Positions 1 to 5,140 of a stretch of DNA of 5,140 bases are shown in pieces; position 1 is the stretch's first letter, and every line of letters starts with the position of its first letter. A model generated the notes under the pieces. That model did no database searches. It was not told the DNA's origin and saw only the letters and a program-made list of their open reading frames with translations. This DNA comes from Synechococcaceae cyanobacterium RL_1_2 (GTDB lineage Bacteria > Cyanobacteriota > Cyanobacteriia > Cyanobacteriales > JAAUPO01), in the NCBI GenBank assembly GCA_012033095.1, contig JAAUPO010000232.1, positions 1 through 5,140 on the forward strand. Direction: 5' to 3'. Both the position numbers and the translations under genes were made by a program.

Positions 1-1347
1 GCCAATGTGGATATTACCCCAGAATTTGCGGTGAAGTTAGGGGCGGCCTATGGTTCAACCTTGCCCCTCGGTGCGGATATTGTGTTTTCCCGGGATCAAC
101 GTAACGTCTCCCGCATGGTTGCGCGATCGCTGATTGCCGGTTTAATGTCGGTGGGGATTAACATTCAAAATTTAGAATGTACTGCGATTCCCATTTCCCG
201 TACCATGGCCAGCCGTTTAGATGTGGTAGGAGGAATCCATGTCCGGGTTCACCCCGATCGCCCTGATTCGATCCTGATTGAATTTTTTAATGGGGTCGGC
301 ATTAATATCTCCAAGGATATGGAGAAAAAAATAGAAGGGGCCTATTTTAAGGAGGATTTCCGCCGTGTCCTGATCGAACAAATCGGGGATATGGCTTACC
401 CAGCCCAAGCCTTTGATGTCTATAGTAATAGTTTCGAAAAACACCTCAATATTGAAACTATCCGTAATAGTAATTCCAAAATTGTCATCGATTATGTTTA
501 TGCCGTTTCCGGGGCAGTACTACCGATTTTATTGGCCAAATTTGATTGTGATGCGGTGGTTTTAAATGCCAGCCTAAAACAAACCGCCGTATCTAACGTG
601 ATGCGAGAGGAGCTCTTAATTCAACTAGGCCAAGTGGTAGAAGCCCTCCATGGCAGCATGGGGGCCCAGGTATCAGCCAATGGGGAACAATTAATTTTAG
701 TGGATGAATCAGGATTTTCCATTCGAGGGGAAACCTTAACGGCTGTGATGGTTAGTTGTATGCTCAAAGCCCAGCCTAGGGGTACCATTGTGGTTCCGGT
801 GCACACCTCTTCGGCGGTGGATCACATTGTCCGTCGCCATGATGGCAAAATTATCCGTACCAAAGCTAACCCCACTGCCCTCATGGAGGCCTGTCAAGAT
901 AATGAAAATGTTATTTTGGGGGGAAGTGGTGATATGGGGTTTATTTTTCCGGATCTCCATCCTGGTTTTGATGCCATGTTTACCATTGCGAAACTGGTGG
1001 AAATGCTCACGATCCATGAACAATCCTTAGCCCAAGTACGTAGTAATATTCCTGATGTCTATTATCGCTCCCATAGTATGCGCTGTCCCTGGGCGGTCAA
1101 GGGGGCGTTAATGCGTTATTTAGTGGAACATCACCCCACGGAAAATTTAGAGCTGGTCGATGGGGTCAAAATTGTGACTCACCATAACGATGACTGGATT
1201 TTGATTTTACCGGATGCGGGGGAATCCTTGGTTCATATCTATGTCAATAGTGATCGCAAAGAGTGGGTCGATCGCACGATGAAGGAATATCGCCAAAGGG
1301 TGCAAAATTTTATTGATCTTGAGCAAGGGGTAACGGAGACCTTTTAA
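1..1347 (+). CDS. Mannose-1-phosphate guanyltransferase-like protein, C-terminal PGM/PMM-like domain (5' partial)
   Basis: The frame is open to the window edge (GCC AAT GTG...), so the GTG at 7 is probably an internal codon and the true start lies upstream. The visible 448 residues span a whole four-domain phosphoglucomutase/phosphomannomutase fold; residue numbers below count from the codon at 7. In cyanobacteria this domain is normally the second half of a roughly 840-residue protein whose first half is a nucleotidyltransferase plus hexapeptide-repeat domain, annotated as mannose-1-phosphate guanyltransferase (GDP-mannose supply for polysaccharides). Opening motifs LGAAYGSTLP and SRDQRNVSR match the family. 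The catalytic loops are degenerate: GGIHVRVHPDR (75-85) replaces the phosphoserine TASHNP loop, VSANGEQ (222-228) replaces the metal loop DGDxDR, GGSGDMGF (305-312) replaces the GGExSGH sugar loop, and LPDAGESL (401-408) replaces RPSGTEP. Mutase activity is therefore unlikely; a structural or regulatory role is inferred. The gene ends at TAA 1345-1347 with no obvious intrinsic terminator. Fold assignment is firm; the full-length product is inferred from family knowledge. Confidence 0.85.
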   Translation, partial: ANVDITPEFAVKLGAAYGSTLPLGADIVFSRDQRNVSRMVARSLIAGLMSVGINIQNLECTAIPISRTMASRLDVVGGIHVRVHPDRPDSILIEFFNGVGINISKDMEKKIEGAYFKEDFRRVLIEQIGDMAYPAQAFDVYSNSFEKHLNIETIRNSNSKIVIDYVYAVSGAVLPILLAKFDCDAVVLNASLKQTAVSNVMREELLIQLGQVVEALHGSMGAQVSANGEQLILVDESGFSIRGETLTAVMVSCMLKAQPRGTIVVPVHTSSAVDHIVRRHDGKIIRTKANPTALMEACQDNENVILGGSGDMGFIFPDLHPGFDAMFTIAKLVEMLTIHEQSLAQVRSNIPDVYYRSHSMRCPWAVKGALMRYLVEHHPTENLELVDGVKIVTHHNDDWILILPDAGESLVHIYVNSDRKEWVDRTMKEYRQRVQNFIDLEQGVTETF

Positions 1348-1392
1348 ACTTTTAGGATGGAACTTTAACAGGAATCACTGATTACAGTTATC

Positions 1393-1494
1393 GCGATCGC
1401 CATCAATATCATGCTCCTCCCCTTAACCCTGATGGGACATAAATTAGCGATCGTTGCCCGTAGCATTAACCACATGGGGGATCTGGGCGATCGC
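1393..1494. repeat. Two intergenic HIP1 palindromes (GCGATCGC)
   Basis: GCGATCGC occurs at 1393-1400 and 1487-1494. Four more copies lie inside genes at 123-130, 2268-2275, 3377-3384 and 4113-4120, giving six in about 5.1 kb where an 8-mer is expected about once per 65 kb by chance. This is the HIP1 motif typical of many cyanobacteria, and a good lineage marker. The copy at 3377 is extended into a tandem CGCGATCGCGATCG. Confidence 0.9.
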
Positions 1495-1530
1495 TATAGT
1501 TTGCGAAATACCAGAACTGACCGATTCAGG

Positions 1531-1643
1531 CAGGACTTACGCAAAAATTTCGATGCTGTCCTGGGAACCAGGATGCTTGGGGACAATCGTTCAAGCAAGT
1601 CCCCCAAATTTGGGAGATTTAAGGGGCTTTTGCATAAGTCCTA
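1531..1643. mobile_element. MITE-like non-coding element with 15-bp terminal inverted repeats
   Basis: The left arm AGGACTTACGCAAAA (1532-1546) and right arm TTTTGCATAAGTCCT (1628-1642) are inverted copies with 14 of 15 bases matching. The pentamer TCAGG lies just outside both ends (1526-1530 and 1644-1648), a possible target-site duplication that would make the element 113 bp. The interior has no gene but several foldbacks: TCCTGG/CCAGGA around a GAA loop (1559-1573), TTGGGGAC (1577-1584) facing GTCCCCCAA (1599-1607), and the perfect palindrome CCCAAATTTGGG (1603-1614). From memory, ends of the AGGACTTACGCA type are frequent in cyanobacterial intergenic DNA and belong to small non-autonomous transposable elements. 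The parent transposase family cannot be told from here. Confidence 0.65.
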
Positions 1644-1660
1644 TCAGGGTTAGGAATAGT

Positions 1661-1730
1661 CAATTGACTATAATTAAATCCAATTAAATCCCATACTAAA
1701 TCCAATTGATTATAATTAAATCCAATTAAA
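1661..1730. repeat. 28-bp direct repeat, two copies at 42-bp period
   Basis: Copies at 1661-1688 and 1703-1730 begin CAATTGA, continue TATAATTAAATCC and end AATTAAA, differing at only one position (C1668 versus T1710). The hexamer AAATCC recurs at 1676, 1686, 1698 and 1718. The second copy covers the TAA stop codon of the peptidase gene (1726-1728) and its last sense codons, so the duplication has set or touched the end of that gene. The tract is very AT-rich. It may be a local slippage product; no function is assigned. Confidence 0.8.
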
Positions 1731-3504
1731 ATTTGAGCCAGCCTTCCCTGAGTTTTTGTTGACTAGGGGTAAGATTAGCGAAGGTTTTTACTTGATAACG
1801 GGTGGGTTGGGGCTTGTCTAGGGTAACTCGATAGTTTTTGAGTTGGTCTTGGTGAAACACCGTCACGGTAATTTCATCCCCCGGTCGATAATTTTTTAAG
1901 TAATCGTTGAGGTTATCACTAGCCACTTTAAAGCCATCGATCGCTAATAATTGATCCCCTGCTTCTAGCCCCGCTCGACCAGCGGGCCCGTCTAAATGGA
2001 TGGATTGAATTTGAGTTGTGTTATTTTGTTCCATCACCCGACACCCCAGATAGGGTAAAGCTTGATCTACGGTCGTTTTGATGGTTAAGCCAAAGGGTTC
2101 TAAATATTCTTGTAGGGGTAATTCCGCTAAGCCGTGGATATAATTTTGGTAGAAATCATCTAAATTTACACCGCTAACTTCCTCTAACACCCCTTGCAAT
2201 TGCTCAGGGGTAAAGCCTGTTTCTGACTGGCCAAATCTTTCCCACATCAGCACCATGACATGATTAAGCGATCGCTGATTATTATGGTTACGACGAATCA
2301 ATAGATCTAACATTAAAGACACCATCGCCCCTTTTAGATAATAGGACATCTGGAAATTATCACTGTAGGCATCTGGACGATATAGCTTGATCCAAGCGTC
2401 AAAGCTCGACTCACTCAACGGTTGTACATGGCGACCAGGGGTCATGAAATAACGACTGACATCCCGGCTAAAAATATCAAAGAAATCTTTAGGTTCATAA
2501 ACCCCAGCCCATAGGGGAATCAAGGTATCAAAGTAACTGGTGGTTCCTTCCGAAAACCAGAGGGAAGGGGTGTAATTTTCTTGAAAATAATCGAACTGCT
2601 CTAGGGCTTTTGGGCGAATACGCTTAACATTCCAAAGATGGAAAAATTCGTGGGCAACCAGTTGTAAAAAACGATGGTATTTTTCCTTATTATGAAATCC
2701 AAAACGGGGATAATTTAGGGAACAGCCATACTTGTGTTCTAACCCCCCAAAACCATTGCCCGATAGGTGAAGGATAAATAAATAATCATCGTAGGGTAAC
2801 CCCCCAAATAGGTCAGCTTCGATCGCAATGATTTTGCTCGTATCCTTAATTAATTGGGTCATATCCACATTTCCTTTTCCCCACAACACATATCGATGGT
2901 TTTTGCCCGCCACCTCAAAGGGATAAACTTCCTGCTCCCCCACTTCAAAGGGGCTATCTACTAACGTGTCAAAGTCCTGGGCAATAAAGGTACCATCGCG
3001 ATCGGGGTGTTTCGGTAAACTGGTGCTAATGTGCCAACTGGTTTTAGGAACAATAATTTTCACCCACACTGGATGATCCCGCCATTGCTCCACAACACAA
3101 AATAGAGCAGCACTATTAAAATAACCGTGGGTACTATCAAAGTGATTGGTTCTCACGGTTAAATCATTAGCAAAAATATCGTAGGTCACGATCACAGATG
3201 CATGGCCTTTACTCTCTAACTGCCATTCATTTTTAGCTCCTTTTGCCCAAGCAATACTTTGACCTTCTGAGTCGGTAACTTGAAAGTTGATGAGATAACG
3301 ACTATACTCCCGCACCAGATAGGAACCTGGAGTCCAGACGGGCATTTTAAGCAGTAAATTTTTTTGTTCTGAATTCGCGATCGCGATCGTCACCCCAAAA
3401 CAATGGCTATGGGGTTCAGCCATGGAAACGGTGTATTGAATAGGGGGAATTTCAACATTACTTTTTACATCTTGAGGGAGCGCAGAGGGGATAGTAATAG
3501 TCAT
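1726..3504 (-). CDS. M61 family metallopeptidase (glycyl aminopeptidase-like) with PDZ domain
   Basis: This complete 592-residue protein is a zinc peptidase of family M61, whose characterised member removes N-terminal glycine or alanine. The N-terminal beta-rich domain (about 20-200) starts with IQYTVSMAEPHSH, as usual in the family, which supports the ATG at 3504 rather than M28. The catalytic domain carries GFGGLEH (251-257, the GxxEx substrate-side motif), the zinc site HEFFH (285-289), and the third ligand Glu319 in LWFSEGTTSYFD. YYLKGAM (388-394) is a further conserved segment. A PDZ domain occupies about 485-565, with the typical DGPAGRAGLEAGDQLLAIDG at 505-524. Length fits cyanobacterial homologues. 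No signal peptide or membrane segment is visible, so a cytoplasmic site is inferred. There is no good Shine-Dalgarno sequence before the start. The gene is convergent with the gene on its left and 566 bp from DUF4327 on its right, so it is probably monocistronic. The physiological substrate is unknown. Confidence 0.93.
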   Translation of the reverse strand: MTITIPSALPQDVKSNVEIPPIQYTVSMAEPHSHCFGVTIAIANSEQKNLLLKMPVWTPGSYLVREYSRYLINFQVTDSEGQSIAWAKGAKNEWQLESKGHASVIVTYDIFANDLTVRTNHFDSTHGYFNSAALFCVVEQWRDHPVWVKIIVPKTSWHISTSLPKHPDRDGTFIAQDFDTLVDSPFEVGEQEVYPFEVAGKNHRYVLWGKGNVDMTQLIKDTSKIIAIEADLFGGLPYDDYLFILHLSGNGFGGLEHKYGCSLNYPRFGFHNKEKYHRFLQLVAHEFFHLWNVKRIRPKALEQFDYFQENYTPSLWFSEGTTSYFDTLIPLWAGVYEPKDFFDIFSRDVSRYFMTPGRHVQPLSESSFDAWIKLYRPDAYSDNFQMSYYLKGAMVSLMLDLLIRRNHNNQRSLNHVMVLMWERFGQSETGFTPEQLQGVLEEVSGVNLDDFYQNYIHGLAELPLQEYLEPFGLTIKTTVDQALPYLGCRVMEQNNTTQIQSIHLDGPAGRAGLEAGDQLLAIDGFKVASDNLNDYLKNYRPGDEITVTVFHQDQLKNYRVTLDKPQPTRYQVKTFANLTPSQQKLREGWLKF

Positions 3505-4070
3505 AAGGTAAAAGCAGCCCTAGTAAAAGCACATCTAGGGAGTGAGGAAAGTTGATCTAGTTACAGTTAGGAAATTATAGATCATCGTCCTTGCCTCTTC
3601 CCTTAACCCTCTGCCCCCTAACCATGGTTCCCGTTTTGCAATAGGCACTAGCTCCCCCCATACCACTGGCTAAACCCGGCAATCTTAGGCCATAACAGCA
3701 GGTTCAGATCGGTAAAAACTTAACCCGATTTCTTGACAGTACCTGAAGATAAAGATTGCTAGACAATAAGGGTGCAATGCCATTCTGCTTAATGCCAAAA
3801 ACCAAATGGAACTATTGAACTTTTTGTCTATTTATCTATTCAATTGTTTAGTTAATATTTGGCTTAATTTTTACTTAATTGGCTGAGACCCAAGGGCTTG
3901 CCAACGCATTGCACTAGCTTGATTAAATTATTGATGCTAATTGATCCCTGTAATTTTACTTATATATCCCAGTTGGGGGATGCCCTATGCACCAGTGATC
4001 GGAAATTATTGGAGATTTTTGACGTTTATGACAATGTATGGCGTGCAAATATAACTACACAACTCCGTGG
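3505..4070. other. 566-bp gap upstream of the M61 gene
   Basis: No convincing gene lies here. A plus-strand frame from TTG 3941 to TAA 4054 (first ATG 3980, preceded by GTTGGGGG) would encode 24 to 38 mainly hydrophobic residues, but nothing about it is recognisable. A perfect TTGACA at 3733-3738 (+) lacks a matching -10 box at 16-18 bp. Between 3600 and 3632 the plus strand has four C-tracts (3600-3602, 3607-3609, 3614-3618, 3630-3632), giving a G-rich minus strand just upstream of the candidate -10 of the peptidase gene. No tRNA or known structured RNA was recognised. Confidence 0.5.
3574..3579 (-). promoter_or_regulatory. Candidate -10 box for the M61 gene
   Basis: On the minus strand this reads TATAAT, a perfect consensus -10, about 70 bases before the ATG at 3504. 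The position 17 bp upstream reads GGGAAG, so there is no consensus -35. It would need an activator or be a group 2 sigma type promoter, or it is simply chance in AT-rich DNA. Confidence 0.3.
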
Positions 4071-4310
4071 TTAATCATTGTCCCAGGTTTCGCATCCAAG
4101 TAAATCACAAATGCGATCGCGAAGTAAAAATTCTCCTTTTTCTAATTCTGACTCAACGCAAACCCATTCCCTAGCTGGGATATACTCACATAGCACGTAA
4201 ATATGTTGATTGCGATTAATTTTTCCCCGTTCGAGTAGGCAACGGGCTTCATGTTGGATGGAAGTTAAAGAATAGGCTGGAGAATCTTGATAGGCAACGG
4301 CAGCACTCAT
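4071..4310 (-). CDS. DUF4327 family protein (cyanobacterial, function unknown)
   Basis: This 79-residue protein matches my memory of the cyanobacterial DUF4327 family: a helical segment SIQHEARCLLERGKINR (17-33), then QHIYVLCEYIPAREWVCVE (35-53) and a charged tail LEKGEFLLRDRICDLLG (56-72) ending in WDND. IPAREW (44-49) and LLRDRI (62-67) are the most recognisable parts. It has no signal peptide and no membrane segment, so it should be a small soluble cytoplasmic protein. Its role is unknown to me. The ATG at 4310 gives an N-terminus roughly ten residues longer than the conserved core; a GAG nine bases upstream could serve as a weak Shine-Dalgarno. An out-of-frame ATG at 4315 (reading ATG CTA TGA) overlaps the start. 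A HIP1 site lies inside the gene at 4113. It has long gaps on both sides (566 and 719 bp), so it is probably transcribed alone. Confidence 0.85.
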   Translation of the reverse strand: MSAAVAYQDSPAYSLTSIQHEARCLLERGKINRNQHIYVLCEYIPAREWVCVESELEKGEFLLRDRICDLLGCETWDND

Positions 4311-4382
4311 AGCATTTTTCTCGGTGTAGAAACGTATAAAATGTATCTAAATCAATTCTAAGTTAAATTATCAGAAAAAGAC

Positions 4383-4411
4383 ATAATCAATCCGGAAGTA
4401 TATTTTGTTAA
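4383..4411 (-). promoter_or_regulatory. Weak sigma70-type promoter candidate for DUF4327
   Basis: On the minus strand TTAACA (4411-4406) is followed after exactly 17 bases by GATTAT (4388-4383). That is 5 of 6 and 4 of 6 against the consensus hexamers. It would give a leader of roughly 65 bases before the ATG at 4310. In DNA this AT-rich such matches are common, so the call is tentative. Confidence 0.22.
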
Positions 4412-4611
4412 AAATTGATAATGGTAAGTAATCATTAGTCTTGATTGTCGTACAGCCTTAGGCAATAGCTATCATTCATAGTTTCTATCATTGGTAATTT
4501 TAAGAAATACTAAGGAAAAATGCACCTCCATAGTTGGTAAGGGATTAGTAGGACTTAAAGGAAACAAGTGTAGTAAACAGGGGTGAAAATCCTATGTGGC
4601 AAAGATTTAAC

Positions 4612-4637
4612 TTCAAAATAGTTGTTCAAAATAGTTG
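4612..4637. repeat. Perfect 13-bp tandem duplication
   Basis: TTCAAAATAGTTG occurs twice head to tail, at 4612-4624 and 4625-4637, with no mismatch. It lies in non-coding AT-rich DNA. It is most simply a recent slippage duplication; no function is inferred. Confidence 0.8.
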
Positions 4638-4837
4638 AATGATTAATAGCTATAGGTTTGGGAAATTGTAGCTCTTTTGAGTTAGTACCCTTTACTTTGC
4701 CAGGTTTTTGGTCTTGTTAACCTTAAAAAAAGGGGAGTGCTAAAGCGGTAAGGATATTTAGACCTAGGATAATTGCTGATCAATCGATTTAAGCTTCTTG
4801 ATCCTTACCTGTATAGGACTACCGAGAACTTTACTTT

Positions 4838-4986
4838 TTACTTCTTAGAATGTGTTTGAAAAGTATCAAATGTTGTTAAGTCCCCCCCCCTAAATCCCCC
4901 ATTGGCGGACTTCATTGGTTGAAATTTAGGTGATTTCCCCCAGCATGGGGGCCAGGGGGGCGACTCAAACATCCTCTTATTTCTTA
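4838..4986. mobile_element. Foldback MITE-like element with flanking 10-bp direct repeats
   Basis: The candidate element is 4848-4976 (129 bp). Its ends GAATGTGTTTGA (4848-4859) and the complement of the right end, GAGGATGTTTGA (4976-4965), match at 9 of 12 positions, with TGTTTGA identical. Immediately outside lie TTACTTCTTA (4838-4847) and TTATTTCTTA (4977-4986), 9 of 10 identical, which look like a target-site duplication. The interior folds back: AGTC plus a C-run (4879-4888) can pair with GGGGGGCGACT (4955-4965) around one bulge, CCTAAAT (4889-4895) with ATTTAGG (4924-4930), and CCCCCA/TGGGGG form a hairpin with a GCA loop (4937-4951). It has no gene. The AAGTCCCCC and TAAATCCCCC blocks are typical of cyanobacterial dispersed repeats as I remember them. 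Confidence 0.6.
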
Positions 4987-5029
4987 ATCAAGCCATGGAA
5001 AATAGATTGTCAATTTATGCCCAGCAGTA

Positions 5030-5140
5030 CTAGGAAGCTAAGGTTAAAATTTGGTGAACTACGGCCATGGTTTCTTGGTAAAGATTATCCCCCCCCCAAG
5101 TTTGTAATTTTTTACTTAACAGCAGTTCCGTTTTTTGCTC
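5030..5140 (-). CDS. C-terminal end of an unrecognised protein (5' partial)
   Basis: Reading leftward from the right edge, 36 sense codons stay open to TAG at 5032-5030. The peptide contains KTELLLSKKLQTWGG, then DNLYQETMAVVHQ and ends ILTLAS. It reads like an amphipathic helical protein tail rather than random AT-rich sequence, and frame loss would occur quickly with one G more or fewer in the run of nine G (5097-5089), which supports this frame. The start lies outside the window. I do not recognise the family. Thirty-six open codons could occur by chance, so confidence is moderate. If real, the gene is co-oriented with DUF4327 but separated from it by 719 bp. Confidence 0.5.
   Translation of the reverse strand, partial: EQKTELLLSKKLQTWGGDNLYQETMAVVHQILTLAS

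Larger units (their letters stand above)
1348..1725. other. Intergenic gap between convergent genes
   Basis: This 378-bp stretch separates two genes that point at each other. It contains two HIP1 sites, a MITE-like element and a direct repeat, listed separately. The part before the element (1348-1530) carries an open plus-strand frame (1369-1653, first ATG 1411) with a short hydrophobic stretch near IAIAINIMLLPLTL; I recognise no family, and the frame runs straight through the element, so I do not call it a gene. It may be the remains of an older gene. I see no clear intrinsic terminator (stem plus U-tract) for either neighbour. Confidence 0.6.
4311..5029. other. 719-bp AT-rich gap upstream of the DUF4327 gene
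   Basis: No coding frame of note exists on either strand; stop codons are dense from 4311 to 4840. The region holds a 13-bp tandem duplication (4612-4637), a MITE-like element (4838-4986) and a weak promoter candidate, listed separately. Minor items are two CTATCATT copies 16 bp apart (4469 and 4485) and a 9-bp inverted pair GGTAAGGAT/ATCCTTACC (4747-4755, 4801-4809). I recognise no tRNA, riboswitch or known small RNA. Confidence 0.5.

Noticed and set aside
217..1030. Several open frames on both strands inside the first gene (minus 217-444, 621-806, 736-1023; plus 788-1030)
   Set aside because: They are shadows of the PGM-like reading frame and show no family features of their own.
1411..1687. 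Two plus-strand frames of 77-80 codons starting at 1411 and 1454
   Set aside because: Both run through the MITE candidate, have no Shine-Dalgarno and no recognisable protein. At most they contain a gene remnant, mentioned as a finding.
3543..3556. GAGGAAAGT, resembling the conserved P4 segment of RNase P RNA
   Set aside because: The match breaks off immediately after these bases, and no other conserved parts of RNase P RNA are nearby.
3733..3738. Perfect TTGACA on the plus strand
   Set aside because: No acceptable -10 hexamer lies 16-18 bp downstream and no plus-strand gene follows.
4550..4557. AGGACTTA, identical to the first eight bases of the MITE end at 1532
   Set aside because: The match stops after eight bases and there is no inverted partner nearby, so it is not a second copy or a solo end.
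4747..4809. Inverted pair GGTAAGGAT / ATCCTTACC with a 45-base loop
   Set aside because: A 9-bp match at this distance is expected by chance fairly often in a gap of this size; no operator or RNA family is recognisable.
3505..5029. Possible CRISPR array, tRNA or riboswitch in the long gaps
   Set aside because: No regularly spaced repeats of CRISPR size, no T-arm or cloverleaf signature and no known riboswitch core were found on either strand.

Overview
The window looks like a piece of a cyanobacterial chromosome. The evidence is six copies of the palindrome GCGATCGC (HIP1, highly over-represented in many cyanobacteria) at 123, 1393, 1487, 2268, 3377 and 4113, a DUF4327-type small protein known to me only from cyanobacteria, a two-domain mannose-1-phosphate guanyltransferase-like protein of the cyanobacterial type, and cyanobacterial-style dispersed repeats with AAGTCCCCC blocks. 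I cannot name the genus.

Layout: 1-1347 (+) is the C-terminal phosphoglucomutase/phosphomannomutase-like domain of a longer protein whose N-terminal half lies before the window. It is followed by a 378-bp gap between convergent genes (1348-1725) that holds a small MITE-like element with 15-bp inverted ends (1531-1643) and a 28-bp direct repeat with 42-bp period (1661-1730) running into the stop codon of the next gene. 1726-3504 (-) is a complete M61-family metallopeptidase with a C-terminal PDZ domain. 3505-4070 is an apparently non-coding gap with only a weak promoter candidate. 4071-4310 (-) is a DUF4327-like protein of 79 residues. 4311-5029 is an AT-rich gap with a 13-bp tandem duplication and a second, foldback MITE-like element (4848-4976) flanked by near-identical 10-bp direct repeats. 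5030-5140 (-) is the probable 3' end of an unrecognised gene that enters from the right edge and carries an in-frame run of nine G.

The genes do not form an obvious pathway or a tight operon. The sugar-nucleotide protein is convergent with the peptidase, and the three minus-strand genes are separated by hundreds of bases, so each is probably transcribed on its own. I see no CRISPR array, tRNA, rRNA, phage gene or defence system. The most interesting points are the degeneration of all four catalytic loops in the PGM-like domain, suggesting a non-catalytic role, and the two small non-coding mobile-element candidates. The rest is ordinary chromosome.
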